DNA of 64,000 nt from Halobacillus massiliensis (GTDB lineage: Bacteria; Bacillota; Bacilli; Bacillales; Halobacillaceae), in the NCBI RefSeq assembly GCF_900166625.1, contig NZ_LT800499.1, positions 1,132,372-1,196,371 on the forward strand, in the 5' to 3' direction. Below the pieces are notes generated by a model, which was not told the origin of the DNA, did not search any database, and was given only the letters and a program-made list of their open reading frames with translations. A program made the translations under genes and the position numbers. Of this stretch, positions 33,662 through 42,234 are shown one piece after another; the stretch's first letter is position 1; each line of letters opens with the position of its first letter.

Positions 33662-35029
33662 TTAATTTTCTACGGGCACATAAGTTTCGGTAGAACGGTT
33701 CCGTCCTGGCCAGAAATAACCAAGGAACGCTCCAATTAATGCTGGAAGAATCCAACCGAGTCCAATTCCATAGAACGGTAAATAATCCATATAAAGTACT
33801 CTTATGGACTCTAGTGAAGCGACCTCTGTACCGGGAAGGCTTTCTGTTAACGCAGAGTAGCCGTCGATGATGCTGACGAATAGCGTCAGCACAACGGCTC
33901 CTGAGTAAACGCTGCGTTTATGGGCAAACAATGAGGAAAAGAGCCCTAGGAAAATAAGAACAATAGCAAGCGGATAAAGGAACATTAAGACAGGAAGCGC
34001 AAATTGAATGATGTTAGTTAAGCCGAAATTAGCAACACCGAAAGAAACGGCACAAAGCCAAAATACAAACGACTTATAGCTTACTTTCGGGACAATGCTG
34101 TGAAAAAATTCACTACAGGCCATAATCAGGCCGATGCTTGTTTTCAAACAAGCAAGTACGATAATAATCGCGAGCAGAATCGCCCCGAAAGCACCGAAGT
34201 AATTTTGAGCTACTGCTGCAAAGATCTGGCCTCCGTTGCTAAAGGTGCCGACCGCTGCCACGCTGGAGGCTCCCATATAAGTGATCAAACCATAAATCAG
34301 CATCATCAGCCCCATGGCAAACATTCCTGATTTCCAAGTGGCACTGGCAATCATTTTCGTATCTGTTATACCCTGCTGTTTGATCGCATGTATAACGACA
34401 ATCCCTAAAGCGAGCGATCCGAGAGCATCCATAGTATTATAGCCTTCTGTAAAACCTGTCATGAAGGCAAGACTCGAATAATCGCCTATTGGTTCCTGAA
34501 AGCTTCCCATTGGCTGGACGAGTGTTACGATGACTAAGATAAACAAGAATCCTAAAAACGTCGGTGTTAAATACTTACCAATATAGTCCATAATTTTGGC
34601 GGAGTTTAGTGAAAAATAATAGACGATGGCAAAATAAATAAAACTAAAAATTCCTAGCCACAAACCGATATTGGTAGAAGATATAAACGGCTGAAACCCG
34701 ACCTCAAATGGTACTGTCGCCGTACGCGGAATGGCGAAAAATGGGCCGATTGTTAAGTAGAGAGCCACAGAAAATGTCAGCCCAAACAGCGGATGAACAC
34801 GTCCCGCTAAATCCCGAAGTCCGCTGCTTCCTGATAAAGCAATAGCCAGAATTCCCATTAGCGGCAGTCCCACTGCCGTTACTAAAAAGCCGCTCAAGGC
34901 CGGCCAGAAGTTTGTTCCCGCCATCTGTCCAAGCTGAATGGGGAAGATTAAGTTCCCTGCACCAAAGAACAAGCCAAACAGCATCGTTCCTATGATGGCG
35001 TAAGTTGAAAATGGTATTTTCTTTTCCAT
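33662..35029 (-). CDS. brnQ: Branched-chain amino acid transport protein BrnQ
   Basis: A 455-residue LIVCS-family carrier with about 12 helices that imports Leu, Ile and Val with Na+ or H+. The N-terminal signature F-G-A-G-N-L-I-F-P-I (about residues 20-29) is diagnostic. I start at ATG 35029, which has AAAGGA about nine bases upstream and gives the usual family length; the frame stays open to 35188 and would add an extra hydrophobic segment without a ribosome binding site. No T-box or similar leader was seen upstream. Confidence 0.93.
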   Translation of the reverse strand: MEKKIPFSTYAIIGTMLFGLFFGAGNLIFPIQLGQMAGTNFWPALSGFLVTAVGLPLMGILAIALSGSSGLRDLAGRVHPLFGLTFSVALYLTIGPFFAIPRTATVPFEVGFQPFISSTNIGLWLGIFSFIYFAIVYYFSLNSAKIMDYIGKYLTPTFLGFLFILVIVTLVQPMGSFQEPIGDYSSLAFMTGFTEGYNTMDALGSLALGIVVIHAIKQQGITDTKMIASATWKSGMFAMGLMMLIYGLITYMGASSVAAVGTFSNGGQIFAAVAQNYFGAFGAILLAIIIVLACLKTSIGLIMACSEFFHSIVPKVSYKSFVFWLCAVSFGVANFGLTNIIQFALPVLMFLYPLAIVLIFLGLFSSLFAHKRSVYSGAVVLTLFVSIIDGYSALTESLPGTEVASLESIRVLYMDYLPFYGIGLGWILPALIGAFLGYFWPGRNRSTETYVPVEN

Positions 35030-35328
35030 ATGAATGTCCTTTCTAGCTGTCATTTTAAAAAATCTAAGGTAAACAATAAGGATAATAGTAACAGGAATCG
35101 AGAGAAGCGACAATGGCAGGATTAGCCAGTCTTCAAAACATGACAGTGAAACTTTTTTACTACTCCTTTTGTAAATCGATAATGGCAATAAATCTGAATA
35201 AGAGAGGTCCTATATGAAAGGAAAAACCATCCATTAAACCCTTGACTAAATCCCGGGGTTTTTATTTTTTTGGAGATGTTCACAAATCTGTACGATCTTT
35301 TAAATTCCTTCTCTCTATTTAAAAGTGT

Positions 35329-35366
35329 TATAATGTTTCATTGTTGCAATAATGAATAGTCATTCA
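35329..35366 (+). promoter_or_regulatory. -10 box and FadR-box-like operator of the YhgE gene
   Basis: TATAAT lies at 35329-35334. ATAATGAATAGTCATTCA at 35349-35366 agrees at 16 of 18 positions with the B. subtilis FadR-box consensus TGAATGAMTANTCATTCA. TetR-family sites share this look, so another TetR repressor is possible. Confidence 0.5.
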
Positions 35367-35390
35367 ATCATCGTAGAATGGAAGGATAAC

Positions 35391-37613
35391 ATGAAAAGTA
35401 TTTGGCGGATTTTTACTAATGATATAAAGAACATCGGAACCAACTGGGTGGCAGCCTTATTAATAGGGGGATTGACCTTACTGCCCTCTTTATATGCCTG
35501 GTTTAATATTGAAGCTTCCTGGGATCCATACAGCCAGACAGACCAATTGCCGGTGGCGGTCGTCAATGAGGATGTCGGAGGGGATGTACGGGATCAGGAT
35601 ATCCATGTGGGAGACGAATTAATAAAGCAACTCAAAAATAATAAAAAAATGGACTGGAAGTTTGTCGACCGTAAGGAAGCGATGGATAAGGTTGAGTATG
35701 GGGAATATTTTGCTGCAATTATCATCCCTGAAGATTTCTCCGAAAAACTGGGAACCGTCGTAAGCGGTCAGCCTGAAAAAGCTGAGATAGAATACTATGT
35801 AAATGAAAAAACGAATGCCGTTGCTCCGAAAATTACCGAAACCGGGGCAAGTACGATTGTTGATCAAATTACAAGTGAGTTTATTTCAACCGTAAATGGT
35901 GTCATTTTTGATTTGTTTAATGACCTCGGATTAGAACTGGAGAAAGATCTGCCCGATATTAAACGTTTTGAAAACTATATCTTTGAAATGGAAGAAAGTC
36001 TGCCTGAAGCTCATAACTTGCTGGAGAATTCGTTAAACGATGCCAATAGCGCTCAGAAGATTATAGATGATGCTCAGGCTTTGATTCCTCAAGCGGAAAA
36101 GACAACAGCACAAGGACTGCAGACTATTGATGAGACAACGGCATTTTTAACAGAAGCGGAAAACCGCCTGAATGAAATAGAACCTCAGGTGGAAGAGGAC
36201 TTGAATCGTATCCAGGAAGAAGCCAATAACGTTAATGAATTTATTCAAAGTGTGCAGGGTGCTGATATTGATCTTAGCGATGGAGAACGGTGGAGTCAGC
36301 AGATTGATGAGCAAGTGAATTCTTCTATTGAAAATATAGATTCGATTCAAGCGGCATTAAATCAGCTGGAGGAACAAAGTGCTGAAAGTGAAGAGGAAGA
36401 AAATACAGAAGAAGAGGAAAGCACAGAGGATGGAGAAAACCCAGCCTCACGTCCCGATCAAGAGCAGATTGACCAGGCCCAGGATCAATTATCTGCTTTA
36501 AAAGAAAGGTTGGAAGGTATCCAGGAAAACAGCGGAGAGATTCGAGCGTTTCTGGAAGAAGAACAGGGAGAAGCAAACGACCTTCTCAGTTCCATTCAGC
36601 AAAAGGCAGAAACAACAGCCGAGGAAATTGATGCATTTGTTACTGAATATAACGAAAACATCAAGCCTGTGGTCAAAGAAGAAGTAAATAGTGCTCAAAA
36701 CACTTTAGCTAATGCTCGAAGTATATTAACAGAGATCCAGACGACGATTCCCGAAGTTGAACAGCTCCTTTCAAATACAGAAGGCAATTTGGCTGAGGGA
36801 GAAAAGACGCTGGATGAAATCCTTAAAGAGTTTCCTTATGTGAATGAAAAAGTGAATCAGTTAGCCGATCGAATCAGGGAAATCCAAGGAGAAACAGACA
36901 TTAATGATATCATTGAACTGCTTCAAAACGATCCCGAAGCTGAGAAAGGATTTTTTGCGGAGCCTGTTCAGCTCAATAAGAATAGTTTGTTTGCCATCGA
37001 TAACTACGGAACAGCTATGACTCCTTTTTATACGGTTCTTTCCGTTTGGGTAGGATGTCTGCTGCTCGTCTCACTTTTAACTACGGATGTCCATCATTTT
37101 GGAAAAGTGTCTGGCAATCAGGAATACTTTGGCAAGCTGATGACCTTTGTAACGATAGGCTTTCTGCAGACAATCATTGTCACAGTCGGTGATATTTTTG
37201 TCGTAGGAGCGAGTATCGCTGAGCCGGTCTGGTTTGTCCTCTTCGGACTGTTGATCAGTCTTGTGTTTATGCTTATCGTCTATACGCTCGTCTCTGTATT
37301 TGGGGATATTGGAAAAGCAATGGCCATCGTTATGCTTGTGCTGCAGATTGCTGGATCAGGAGGAACTTACCCAATTGCTTTGCTGCCGGAATTCTTCCAG
37401 ACCATTCACCCATTTCTGCCTTTCTCCTATGCGATTGATCTGATGCGGGAGGCTGTAGGAGGAATAGTCTGGGAACGAGTATATCGTGATGTAATCTTTT
37501 TATCTATATTTGGACTGACAGCCTTAATGATTGGCGGATTCTTGAAAAAACCTTTAAGTCGTCAAACGAAAGCTTTGATGAAGAAATCAAGAGAATCAGG
37601 ACTGTTTCACTAG
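35391..37613 (+). CDS. YhgE/Pip domain membrane protein
   Basis: A 740-residue protein of the YhgE/Pip family. One N-terminal helix (about residues 17-38, ending in P-S-L-Y-A-W-F-N-I, the family signature) is followed by a large extracytoplasmic region (about 40-530) with long coiled coils and a Glu-rich insert (about 330-350). Five or six C-terminal helices (about 545-725) have ABC-2-like character (S-G-G-T-Y-P-I-x-L-L-P). In other Gram-positives it is a phage receptor or linked to membrane and secretion functions. The start is ATG 35391 with AAGGA upstream and matches the family's usual N terminus. It is much fuller than the secreted relative at 273-2099. Confidence 0.9.
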   Translation: MKSIWRIFTNDIKNIGTNWVAALLIGGLTLLPSLYAWFNIEASWDPYSQTDQLPVAVVNEDVGGDVRDQDIHVGDELIKQLKNNKKMDWKFVDRKEAMDKVEYGEYFAAIIIPEDFSEKLGTVVSGQPEKAEIEYYVNEKTNAVAPKITETGASTIVDQITSEFISTVNGVIFDLFNDLGLELEKDLPDIKRFENYIFEMEESLPEAHNLLENSLNDANSAQKIIDDAQALIPQAEKTTAQGLQTIDETTAFLTEAENRLNEIEPQVEEDLNRIQEEANNVNEFIQSVQGADIDLSDGERWSQQIDEQVNSSIENIDSIQAALNQLEEQSAESEEEENTEEEESTEDGENPASRPDQEQIDQAQDQLSALKERLEGIQENSGEIRAFLEEEQGEANDLLSSIQQKAETTAEEIDAFVTEYNENIKPVVKEEVNSAQNTLANARSILTEIQTTIPEVEQLLSNTEGNLAEGEKTLDEILKEFPYVNEKVNQLADRIREIQGETDINDIIELLQNDPEAEKGFFAEPVQLNKNSLFAIDNYGTAMTPFYTVLSVWVGCLLLVSLLTTDVHHFGKVSGNQEYFGKLMTFVTIGFLQTIIVTVGDIFVVGASIAEPVWFVLFGLLISLVFMLIVYTLVSVFGDIGKAMAIVMLVLQIAGSGGTYPIALLPEFFQTIHPFLPFSYAIDLMREAVGGIVWERVYRDVIFLSIFGLTALMIGGFLKKPLSRQTKALMKKSRESGLFH

Positions 37614-37633
37614 TCTTTTAAATGTTTAACAAG

Positions 37634-37670
37634 AAGGACTGACCCTTAGTTGAGGATCAGTCCTTTTTTT
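37634..37670 (+). terminator. Rho-independent terminator
   Basis: AAGGACTGA pairs with TCAGTCCTT over an imperfect upper stem and is followed by seven T. Confidence 0.9.
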
Positions 37671-37745
37671 CGTTGAAAAGTTATTGATATGGGCTTAGCA
37701 TTCTTGTTCTCTAAAAAGTACTATGACTTGTAAAAACGCTTTTTA

Positions 37746-38330
37746 GTGAGGACAAATCCGATAGAAAGTAGTAAGGAATTCCCTTGTTCCGTTTACCTTA
37801 ATATAGAAAGGTGGGCCAGGGGAAACAACTCGCTTTCCATGGGCGAACGGTGAGCTTCCTCGGGCTTTTAACCCTCCGGGATCTCACCATGTTCTATCCT
37901 CCCATAGGAGTCGCCGATTCACCAGACCCTTTATGCTTATTGTAGTAAAGAAACATTGGAATAGTGAGGACAAATCTGATAGAAAGTGGTAAGGAATTCC
38001 CTTGTTCCGTTTACCTTAATATAGAAAGGCGGGCCAGGGGAAACAACTCGCTTTCCATGGGCGAACGGTGAGCTTCCTCGGGCTTTTAGCCCTCCGGGAT
38101 CTCACCCTGTTCTATCCTCCCATAGGAGTCTCGCCGTTTCCCCCGGCCCTTGATGTTTTTCGGAGTAACGGAACATTTTAGAAGAGCGTTCTCATTAAAG
38201 AGCTTACTGAGATTACAGCGTTCCGTTTACATCAGCATCATTAAAGAGGCTGGGAAATGGCGAGACTCCTGCAGGAAGATAGAGCCAAGGTGAGATCCGC
38301 GAGTACAGCGAGCTAGCTCACCGGCTCCAA
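37746..38330. repeat. Intergenic hairpin-repeat array 3 (A, A, inverted B)
   Basis: The 780-bp gap holds no gene. Two type A elements (37813-37930 and 38030-38149) lie in a 218-bp tandem duplication that starts at GTGAG (37746 and 37964) and includes the flank with CCGTTTACC. A reversed type B copy (38245 to about 38328) follows and is cut short. The first A copy has lost pairing in its outer stem (GTCGCCGATTCACC for GTCTCGCCGTTTCCC), while the second is nearly perfect. Order and orientation match array 1. Confidence 0.88.
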
Positions 38331-38393
38331 GTACTGGGATTTTGTAACACGAATTTCTTAATACACTGAAATAGGACTGATCGTCATTTGTGT

Positions 38394-39128
38394 TTACATA
38401 TCTTTATGGTGGAAAGGGCATTTTCCTTCAATCGGTTTAATGTCATCTCCAATAAAAGACTGTTTCCATTCATTGTGATCCGGATCTCCAAAGTGGCTGA
38501 TATCCGGGTGCTTCGGCAGTCCATCCCAATTTTCTACTCTTTCGCGGACTTTTTCCCGTGACATAATTCCGCCTTTTTCCGTTCCTTCAAGACCTTGAAA
38601 GATCTTACGGGGCTGAAACCCTAAAACCATGCTGTTTCCTAAGTTTCTCGTTTTGCGCTGTTTGTACGCAGGGGCATTTCCGAATGTAAAAATAGGTTCT
38701 CCGCCAAAGTGAAAGTCCCAAAGGTAATGATCCGGATCTTCAGGAGCATCCTCCGGCCACGGAAATCTATCTTTTTCATGAAGATACTGAAGAATATCCC
38801 AGAATTGAGAACGGTAAAATTCTAAAGGCTTTTCTTCATCTTCAGGTTCTACAAAGATAAACAGCCCATGGCGTTTTGCCTCAGGGTTCTCAAAAAGTTT
38901 CAGAAAACTTTCCACGGCTTCTGGCAGGTGGTTCCAATTCTCTCGTTCAATATATGAATATCGTAATTCTCCCCGCAAATATCCGGTTCTCCCGAAGAAA
39001 CACGGAAAGGTTTTATCTGTTACAATCCTGCTGAATGTGTTGAACTCTTTTTTGAGCCAGTCAGGCACATGCTTTCCATTAATAATCTCTTCTTTTGTCA
39101 GCAGGTAAGGACTTTGTTTCGTTAACAT
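38394..39128 (-). CDS. YqcI/YcgG family protein (putative haem-dependent N-hydroxylase fold), copy 1
   Basis: A 244-residue YqcI/YcgG-family protein. Family marks are P-C-F-F-G-R near residue 43, the W-D-F-H-F-G-G-E-P-I-F-T-F-G-N-A-P core, R-K-I-F and the C-terminal G-K-C-P-F-H-H (Cys237). A characterised relative, GntA of guanitoxin synthesis, is a haem-dependent N-hydroxylase, so an oxidase on a small amine is possible; the substrate here is unknown. A second, divergent copy is at 47173-47901. No biosynthetic neighbours are adjacent. Confidence 0.82.
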   Translation of the reverse strand: MLTKQSPYLLTKEEIINGKHVPDWLKKEFNTFSRIVTDKTFPCFFGRTGYLRGELRYSYIERENWNHLPEAVESFLKLFENPEAKRHGLFIFVEPEDEEKPLEFYRSQFWDILQYLHEKDRFPWPEDAPEDPDHYLWDFHFGGEPIFTFGNAPAYKQRKTRNLGNSMVLGFQPRKIFQGLEGTEKGGIMSREKVRERVENWDGLPKHPDISHFGDPDHNEWKQSFIGDDIKPIEGKCPFHHKDM

Positions 39129-39418
39129 AAAGGTTCTCCTCTTTGAAAAAAATTGTATATTTTATCTCTGACTTGTTTTTCCTAAATAGAGGAAGATTAA
39201 ACTTCCAATCCTTTCTTTAAGAAGGAGTATCTCTAGACTGGGAAGTCTTTTTTATAGTAATCAGAAAAATTAGGAGGAGTGAGCAGTCAAAAGATAACCC
39301 GCAAAGAAACTTCGAATTTCTGCGTTTTTTGTTTAAGCTGCTTTAAATGTGAAAAACATTTATTTAAGGTACAAAATAATGAAACTGAAAAACAGATTAC
39401 TATTGTAAAAGAATAAGA

Positions 39419-40402
39419 TTAACCTTTTGCGGCTGTTGAAGCTGCTCTTGAAAGCGTCGGTGTGTTCATTTTTTTCATATGCAAAGTGTGAACGACGATT
39501 CCAATGATGATAAGTCCAATTCCCATTGCAGCCAGTCCTGTTGGGAGAGGGCTGTTTAAAAGAAAAGCTTCTCCGGTAATTACGAAAAGAATCTGTGTGG
39601 ATTGTGTCGCTTCTACAGCAGCTAATTTGCCCTGATGGTTTCTTACACGATTTGTAGCAATAAAAAACAATGTCGTTGCAATTACACCAGAACAGACGGC
39701 AACAATGAATGATTGAGTCACTTGGCCAGTACTGGGAAATCCAGTAGAAACGAAAGCAATTGTGCTGAGAATCAGCCAGAAAGGCAGGCTGGCCAATGTC
39801 ATCCCTAATACTCGTTGAAAAGTATCAAGCCGGCCATCGCACACTTCCATCATTTTGCGGTTGCCGAATGGATAGGCAAAAGCCGCCCCAATAACAGGCA
39901 GGACGCCAATAATCATTTGAAGCCAAGATAATTCGTCTGCTTTTTGTTGTTGAATCAATAGAACACCTAATAAAATGAGAGAAGAGATGAGCAGAGCTTT
40001 CGTCTGGATACGATGTCTCTGCTGAACAATTCCCCTTTTTGTTGTAACCGTTTGAGTGAAAAAAGGAGCAAGCAGAAGTCCGGCAACAATTGTAAACTGC
40101 CAGGTTCCCGCCACGAGCCAGCCCGGTCCATAAGCAGCCGCATAAGTTAGTGGAGCATAGAAAAGGACAAAGCCGACGAAGCTCCATAACAGCCATGGAA
40201 GAGGATTATGTTTAATTTCACTAAACACCTGTTTTAAATTCTTTCGAAGGAGTACAATCAAAAGTAATAAAGGGACCATAAAAAGAAATCTCAAGGAAGA
40301 ACTCCACATCCAGCTTCCTCCGGCAACTTCCATGGAACGATTTAAAATAAAGGTAACAGCAAAAAACATCGAAGACAAAATTCCGAGTGACAATTCTTTC
40401 AT
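39419..40402 (-). CDS. EmrE-type multidrug resistance / DMT transporter
   Basis: A 327-residue membrane protein with ten helices, belonging to the family named multidrug resistance efflux transporter (EmrE) in Bacilli. The N-terminal half contains N-R-S-M-E-V-A-G-G-S-W and the second half E-A-T-Q-S-T-Q-I-L-F. The start ATG 40402 has AAGGGG eight bases upstream; the longer frame to 40435 has none. It is divergent from an XRE-cupin regulator with a 88-bp AT-rich gap, so it is probably that regulator's target. Confidence 0.85.
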   Translation of the reverse strand: MKELSLGILSSMFFAVTFILNRSMEVAGGSWMWSSSLRFLFMVPLLLLIVLLRKNLKQVFSEIKHNPLPWLLWSFVGFVLFYAPLTYAAAYGPGWLVAGTWQFTIVAGLLLAPFFTQTVTTKRGIVQQRHRIQTKALLISSLILLGVLLIQQQKADELSWLQMIIGVLPVIGAAFAYPFGNRKMMEVCDGRLDTFQRVLGMTLASLPFWLILSTIAFVSTGFPSTGQVTQSFIVAVCSGVIATTLFFIATNRVRNHQGKLAAVEATQSTQILFVITGEAFLLNSPLPTGLAAMGIGLIIIGIVVHTLHMKKMNTPTLSRAASTAAKG

Positions 40403-40490
40403 GAAAAGACCCCTTTGTATATTATAATTAATCAATAGTATATTATTATTTAACGAATAAAACTACTTTTTTTTAGTGAGGTTCTTCAAT

Positions 40491-41072
40491 ATGGATAAAA
40501 ATAGTACGTGGGAATCACCCGAACTTCTGTCAAAACAGGTAGGATTAACTTTAAGAAGAATTAGAAACGAAAGAGGAATCAGCCTGCAGGAGCTTACTCA
40601 TTTAACCGGTGTAAGTAAATTGACACTCGGAAAGATTGAAAGAGGAGAAGCCAACCCATCACTGACGATTATTTGGAAAATCGCCAATGGATTAAATGTC
40701 CCGATTTCCGCCTTGCTTGCAGAAAAAAGGGAAGTGCAGATTTCGAGAAAGAATCAAGGGAACATAGTTTTAAGTTCAGATGAATCATTAGCTCTTGAGA
40801 CGATGTTTTCCATGTCCGGTTATGGTTCTATCGAAACCCATCGAGCCTTCTTAAAACCAAACAGTGAATATAAGGCTGAGGCGCACCAGCCCGGTGTGAT
40901 TGAATATGTAACTGTAATGGAAGGAAGAGCGAACGTCAGGGTGAGGGAGGAAATATATAAACTGGACGAGTTTGATTCCATTCAGTTTAACGCAGACCAG
41001 GAGCATGGATATATTAATCCAGATTCAGAACCCGCTGTTCTTCATTTTGTCATGATTTATACCAATTCTTAA
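40491..41072 (+). CDS. XRE family regulator with cupin domain
   Basis: A 193-residue regulator. Residues about 15-72 are an XRE/Cro helix-turn-helix (L-T-G-V-S-K-L-T-L-G-K-I-E-R-G-E-A-N-P-S). Residues about 105-190 are a cupin_2 beta barrel that senses a small ligand (H-Q-P-G-V-I-E-Y-V-T-V-M-E-G). ATG 40491 has GAGG nine bases upstream. It likely controls the divergent efflux gene and possibly the SDR gene 34 bp downstream. The ligand is unknown. Confidence 0.9.
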   Translation: MDKNSTWESPELLSKQVGLTLRRIRNERGISLQELTHLTGVSKLTLGKIERGEANPSLTIIWKIANGLNVPISALLAEKREVQISRKNQGNIVLSSDESLALETMFSMSGYGSIETHRAFLKPNSEYKAEAHQPGVIEYVTVMEGRANVRVREEIYKLDEFDSIQFNADQEHGYINPDSEPAVLHFVMIYTNS

Positions 41073-41106
41073 AAGGGAAGGCCCTTGGAAAGAAGGGGAG
41101 TAAACA

Positions 41107-41868
41107 ATGGAAATAAAGGATCAACTAGTTGTAGTTACTGGTGCAAGTCGTGGTTTGGGAGCGGAAATTGCCAAGTCATTTGGCAGGGAAAAAGCAAACG
41201 TAGTTGTAAATTATTATCAGAGTGAGGAAAAGGCATGGGAAATCGCCCGGGAAATAGGAAGCCATGCTCTTGCGGTTCAGGCAGATGTAATGGATAAACA
41301 GCAGGTAGAAGACATGTTTATTAAAGCAGAACGCCACTTTAAGCAGCCTGTCACTACTGTGATTAACAATGCACTCGTTGGGTTTAAATTTGATGCGGTT
41401 AACAGGAAGAATGCTGAAACAATCACTTGGAAAGAATACCAGTCCCAGCTGGAAGGAAGCGTTAAAGCAGCACTGATTACGATTCAGGCTGGACTTAAAG
41501 GGATGCGGGAAATGGAATTTGGAAGAGTGATCAATATTGGGACAAATTTGTTGCAAAATCCTGTAGTTCCTTACCACGATTACACAACGAGCAAGTCAGC
41601 TCTGCTTGGCTTTACAAGAAACATGGCAAGTGAATTAGGCCAACACGGCATTACCGTGAATATGGTCTCCGGAGGATTGCTTGAGAAAACAGATGCCAGT
41701 GCCTCTACTCCAGATCAAGTGTTTGAAGCCATACGTGAGACAACTCCTTTAAAAAAGGTCACTTCTCCTAAAGAAGCCGCAGATGCTGTCTTATTTTTTG
41801 CTTCTCCATGGAGTCGTGCGGTAACAGGGCAGAACTTAGTGGTAGACGGAGGATTGGTAATGGACTGA
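41107..41868 (+). CDS. SDR family oxidoreductase (FabG-like)
   Basis: A 253-residue short-chain dehydrogenase. The cofactor motif is T-G-A-S-R-G-L-G (11-18). N-N-A-L replaces N-N-A-G at 87-90. The active-site Tyr159 and Lys163 are in Y-T-T-S-K; the usual catalytic Ser is replaced by Thr146 in I-N-I-G-T-N. It resembles the FabG-like paralogues annotated 3-oxoacyl-ACP reductase but is probably not the essential FabG. AAGGGGAG lies upstream of ATG 41107, in a likely operon with the XRE-cupin regulator. Confidence 0.87.
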   Translation: MEIKDQLVVVTGASRGLGAEIAKSFGREKANVVVNYYQSEEKAWEIAREIGSHALAVQADVMDKQQVEDMFIKAERHFKQPVTTVINNALVGFKFDAVNRKNAETITWKEYQSQLEGSVKAALITIQAGLKGMREMEFGRVINIGTNLLQNPVVPYHDYTTSKSALLGFTRNMASELGQHGITVNMVSGGLLEKTDASASTPDQVFEAIRETTPLKKVTSPKEAADAVLFFASPWSRAVTGQNLVVDGGLVMD

Positions 41869-42022
41869 TCAACAAAGACTTCTGCTCCTTCTTATCAACT
41901 GAATAAGATATTAAGTTTTATATTGCTAAATCCCTTTAGGAAATAAAGTAGGGATTTTTGCTTTGTCATGAGATTTCAGATAAGAAAACAAGGATACTAT
42001 ATTTTTCTTTGGTGATTTCTGC

Positions 42023-42097
42023 TGACTAATTTTTAGTCATTAAAAAACTTTGCTTCCTGTATTAAATCTTTGAAAATATGGTTAATAATTCTATTTT
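42023..42097 (+). promoter_or_regulatory. Palindrome and possible promoter upstream of the halocin-like locus
   Basis: TGACTAA-TTT-TTAGTCA (42023-42039) is a perfect 17-bp palindrome. Downstream, TTGAAA (42070-42075), 16 bp and TATTTT (42092-42097) give a plausible sigma-A promoter for the 28-codon gene and the bacteriocin-like gene. Nothing else is seen between 41869 and 42135. Confidence 0.45.
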
Positions 42098-42135
42098 TGA
42101 GGGTAAATGGTAGCTGAGAGAGAGGAGGGAGGGAA

Positions 42136-42222
42136 GTGGACTGGACAGTCGTTGTCATCTCTTTTTTAATCATTTTCTTCGGAACATTGGCTTTGATGAA
42201 ATTCAATAACAAGAAGAATTAG
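42136..42222 (+). CDS. 28-aa single-helix membrane peptide
   Basis: GTG 42136 follows a strong GAGGGAGGG site and opens a 28-residue frame: a short polar start, one hydrophobic helix (about residues 4-21), then a basic N-N-K-K-N end. It stops 12 bp before the bacteriocin-like gene, so both are almost certainly on one transcript. The form fits a small immunity or accessory peptide, but that is only inference. Confidence 0.6.
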   Translation: MDWTVVVISFLIIFFGTLALMKFNNKKN

Positions 42223-42234
42223 GAGAGTGAATCA

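Noticed and set aside
35030..35188. N-terminal extension of BrnQ with an extra hydrophobic segment
   Set aside because: There is no ribosome binding site at the upstream start, while ATG 35029 has AAAGGA and gives the normal family length.
35030..35390. T-box or other riboswitch near brnQ
   Set aside because: No specifier loop, T-box motif or terminator/antiterminator pair was found in the leader.
39276..39416. Possible 45-codon Cys-containing gene from a GTG near 39280
   Set aside because: The GTG lies directly on AGGAGGA with no spacing, and the frame runs through a terminator-like hairpin (39298-39330).
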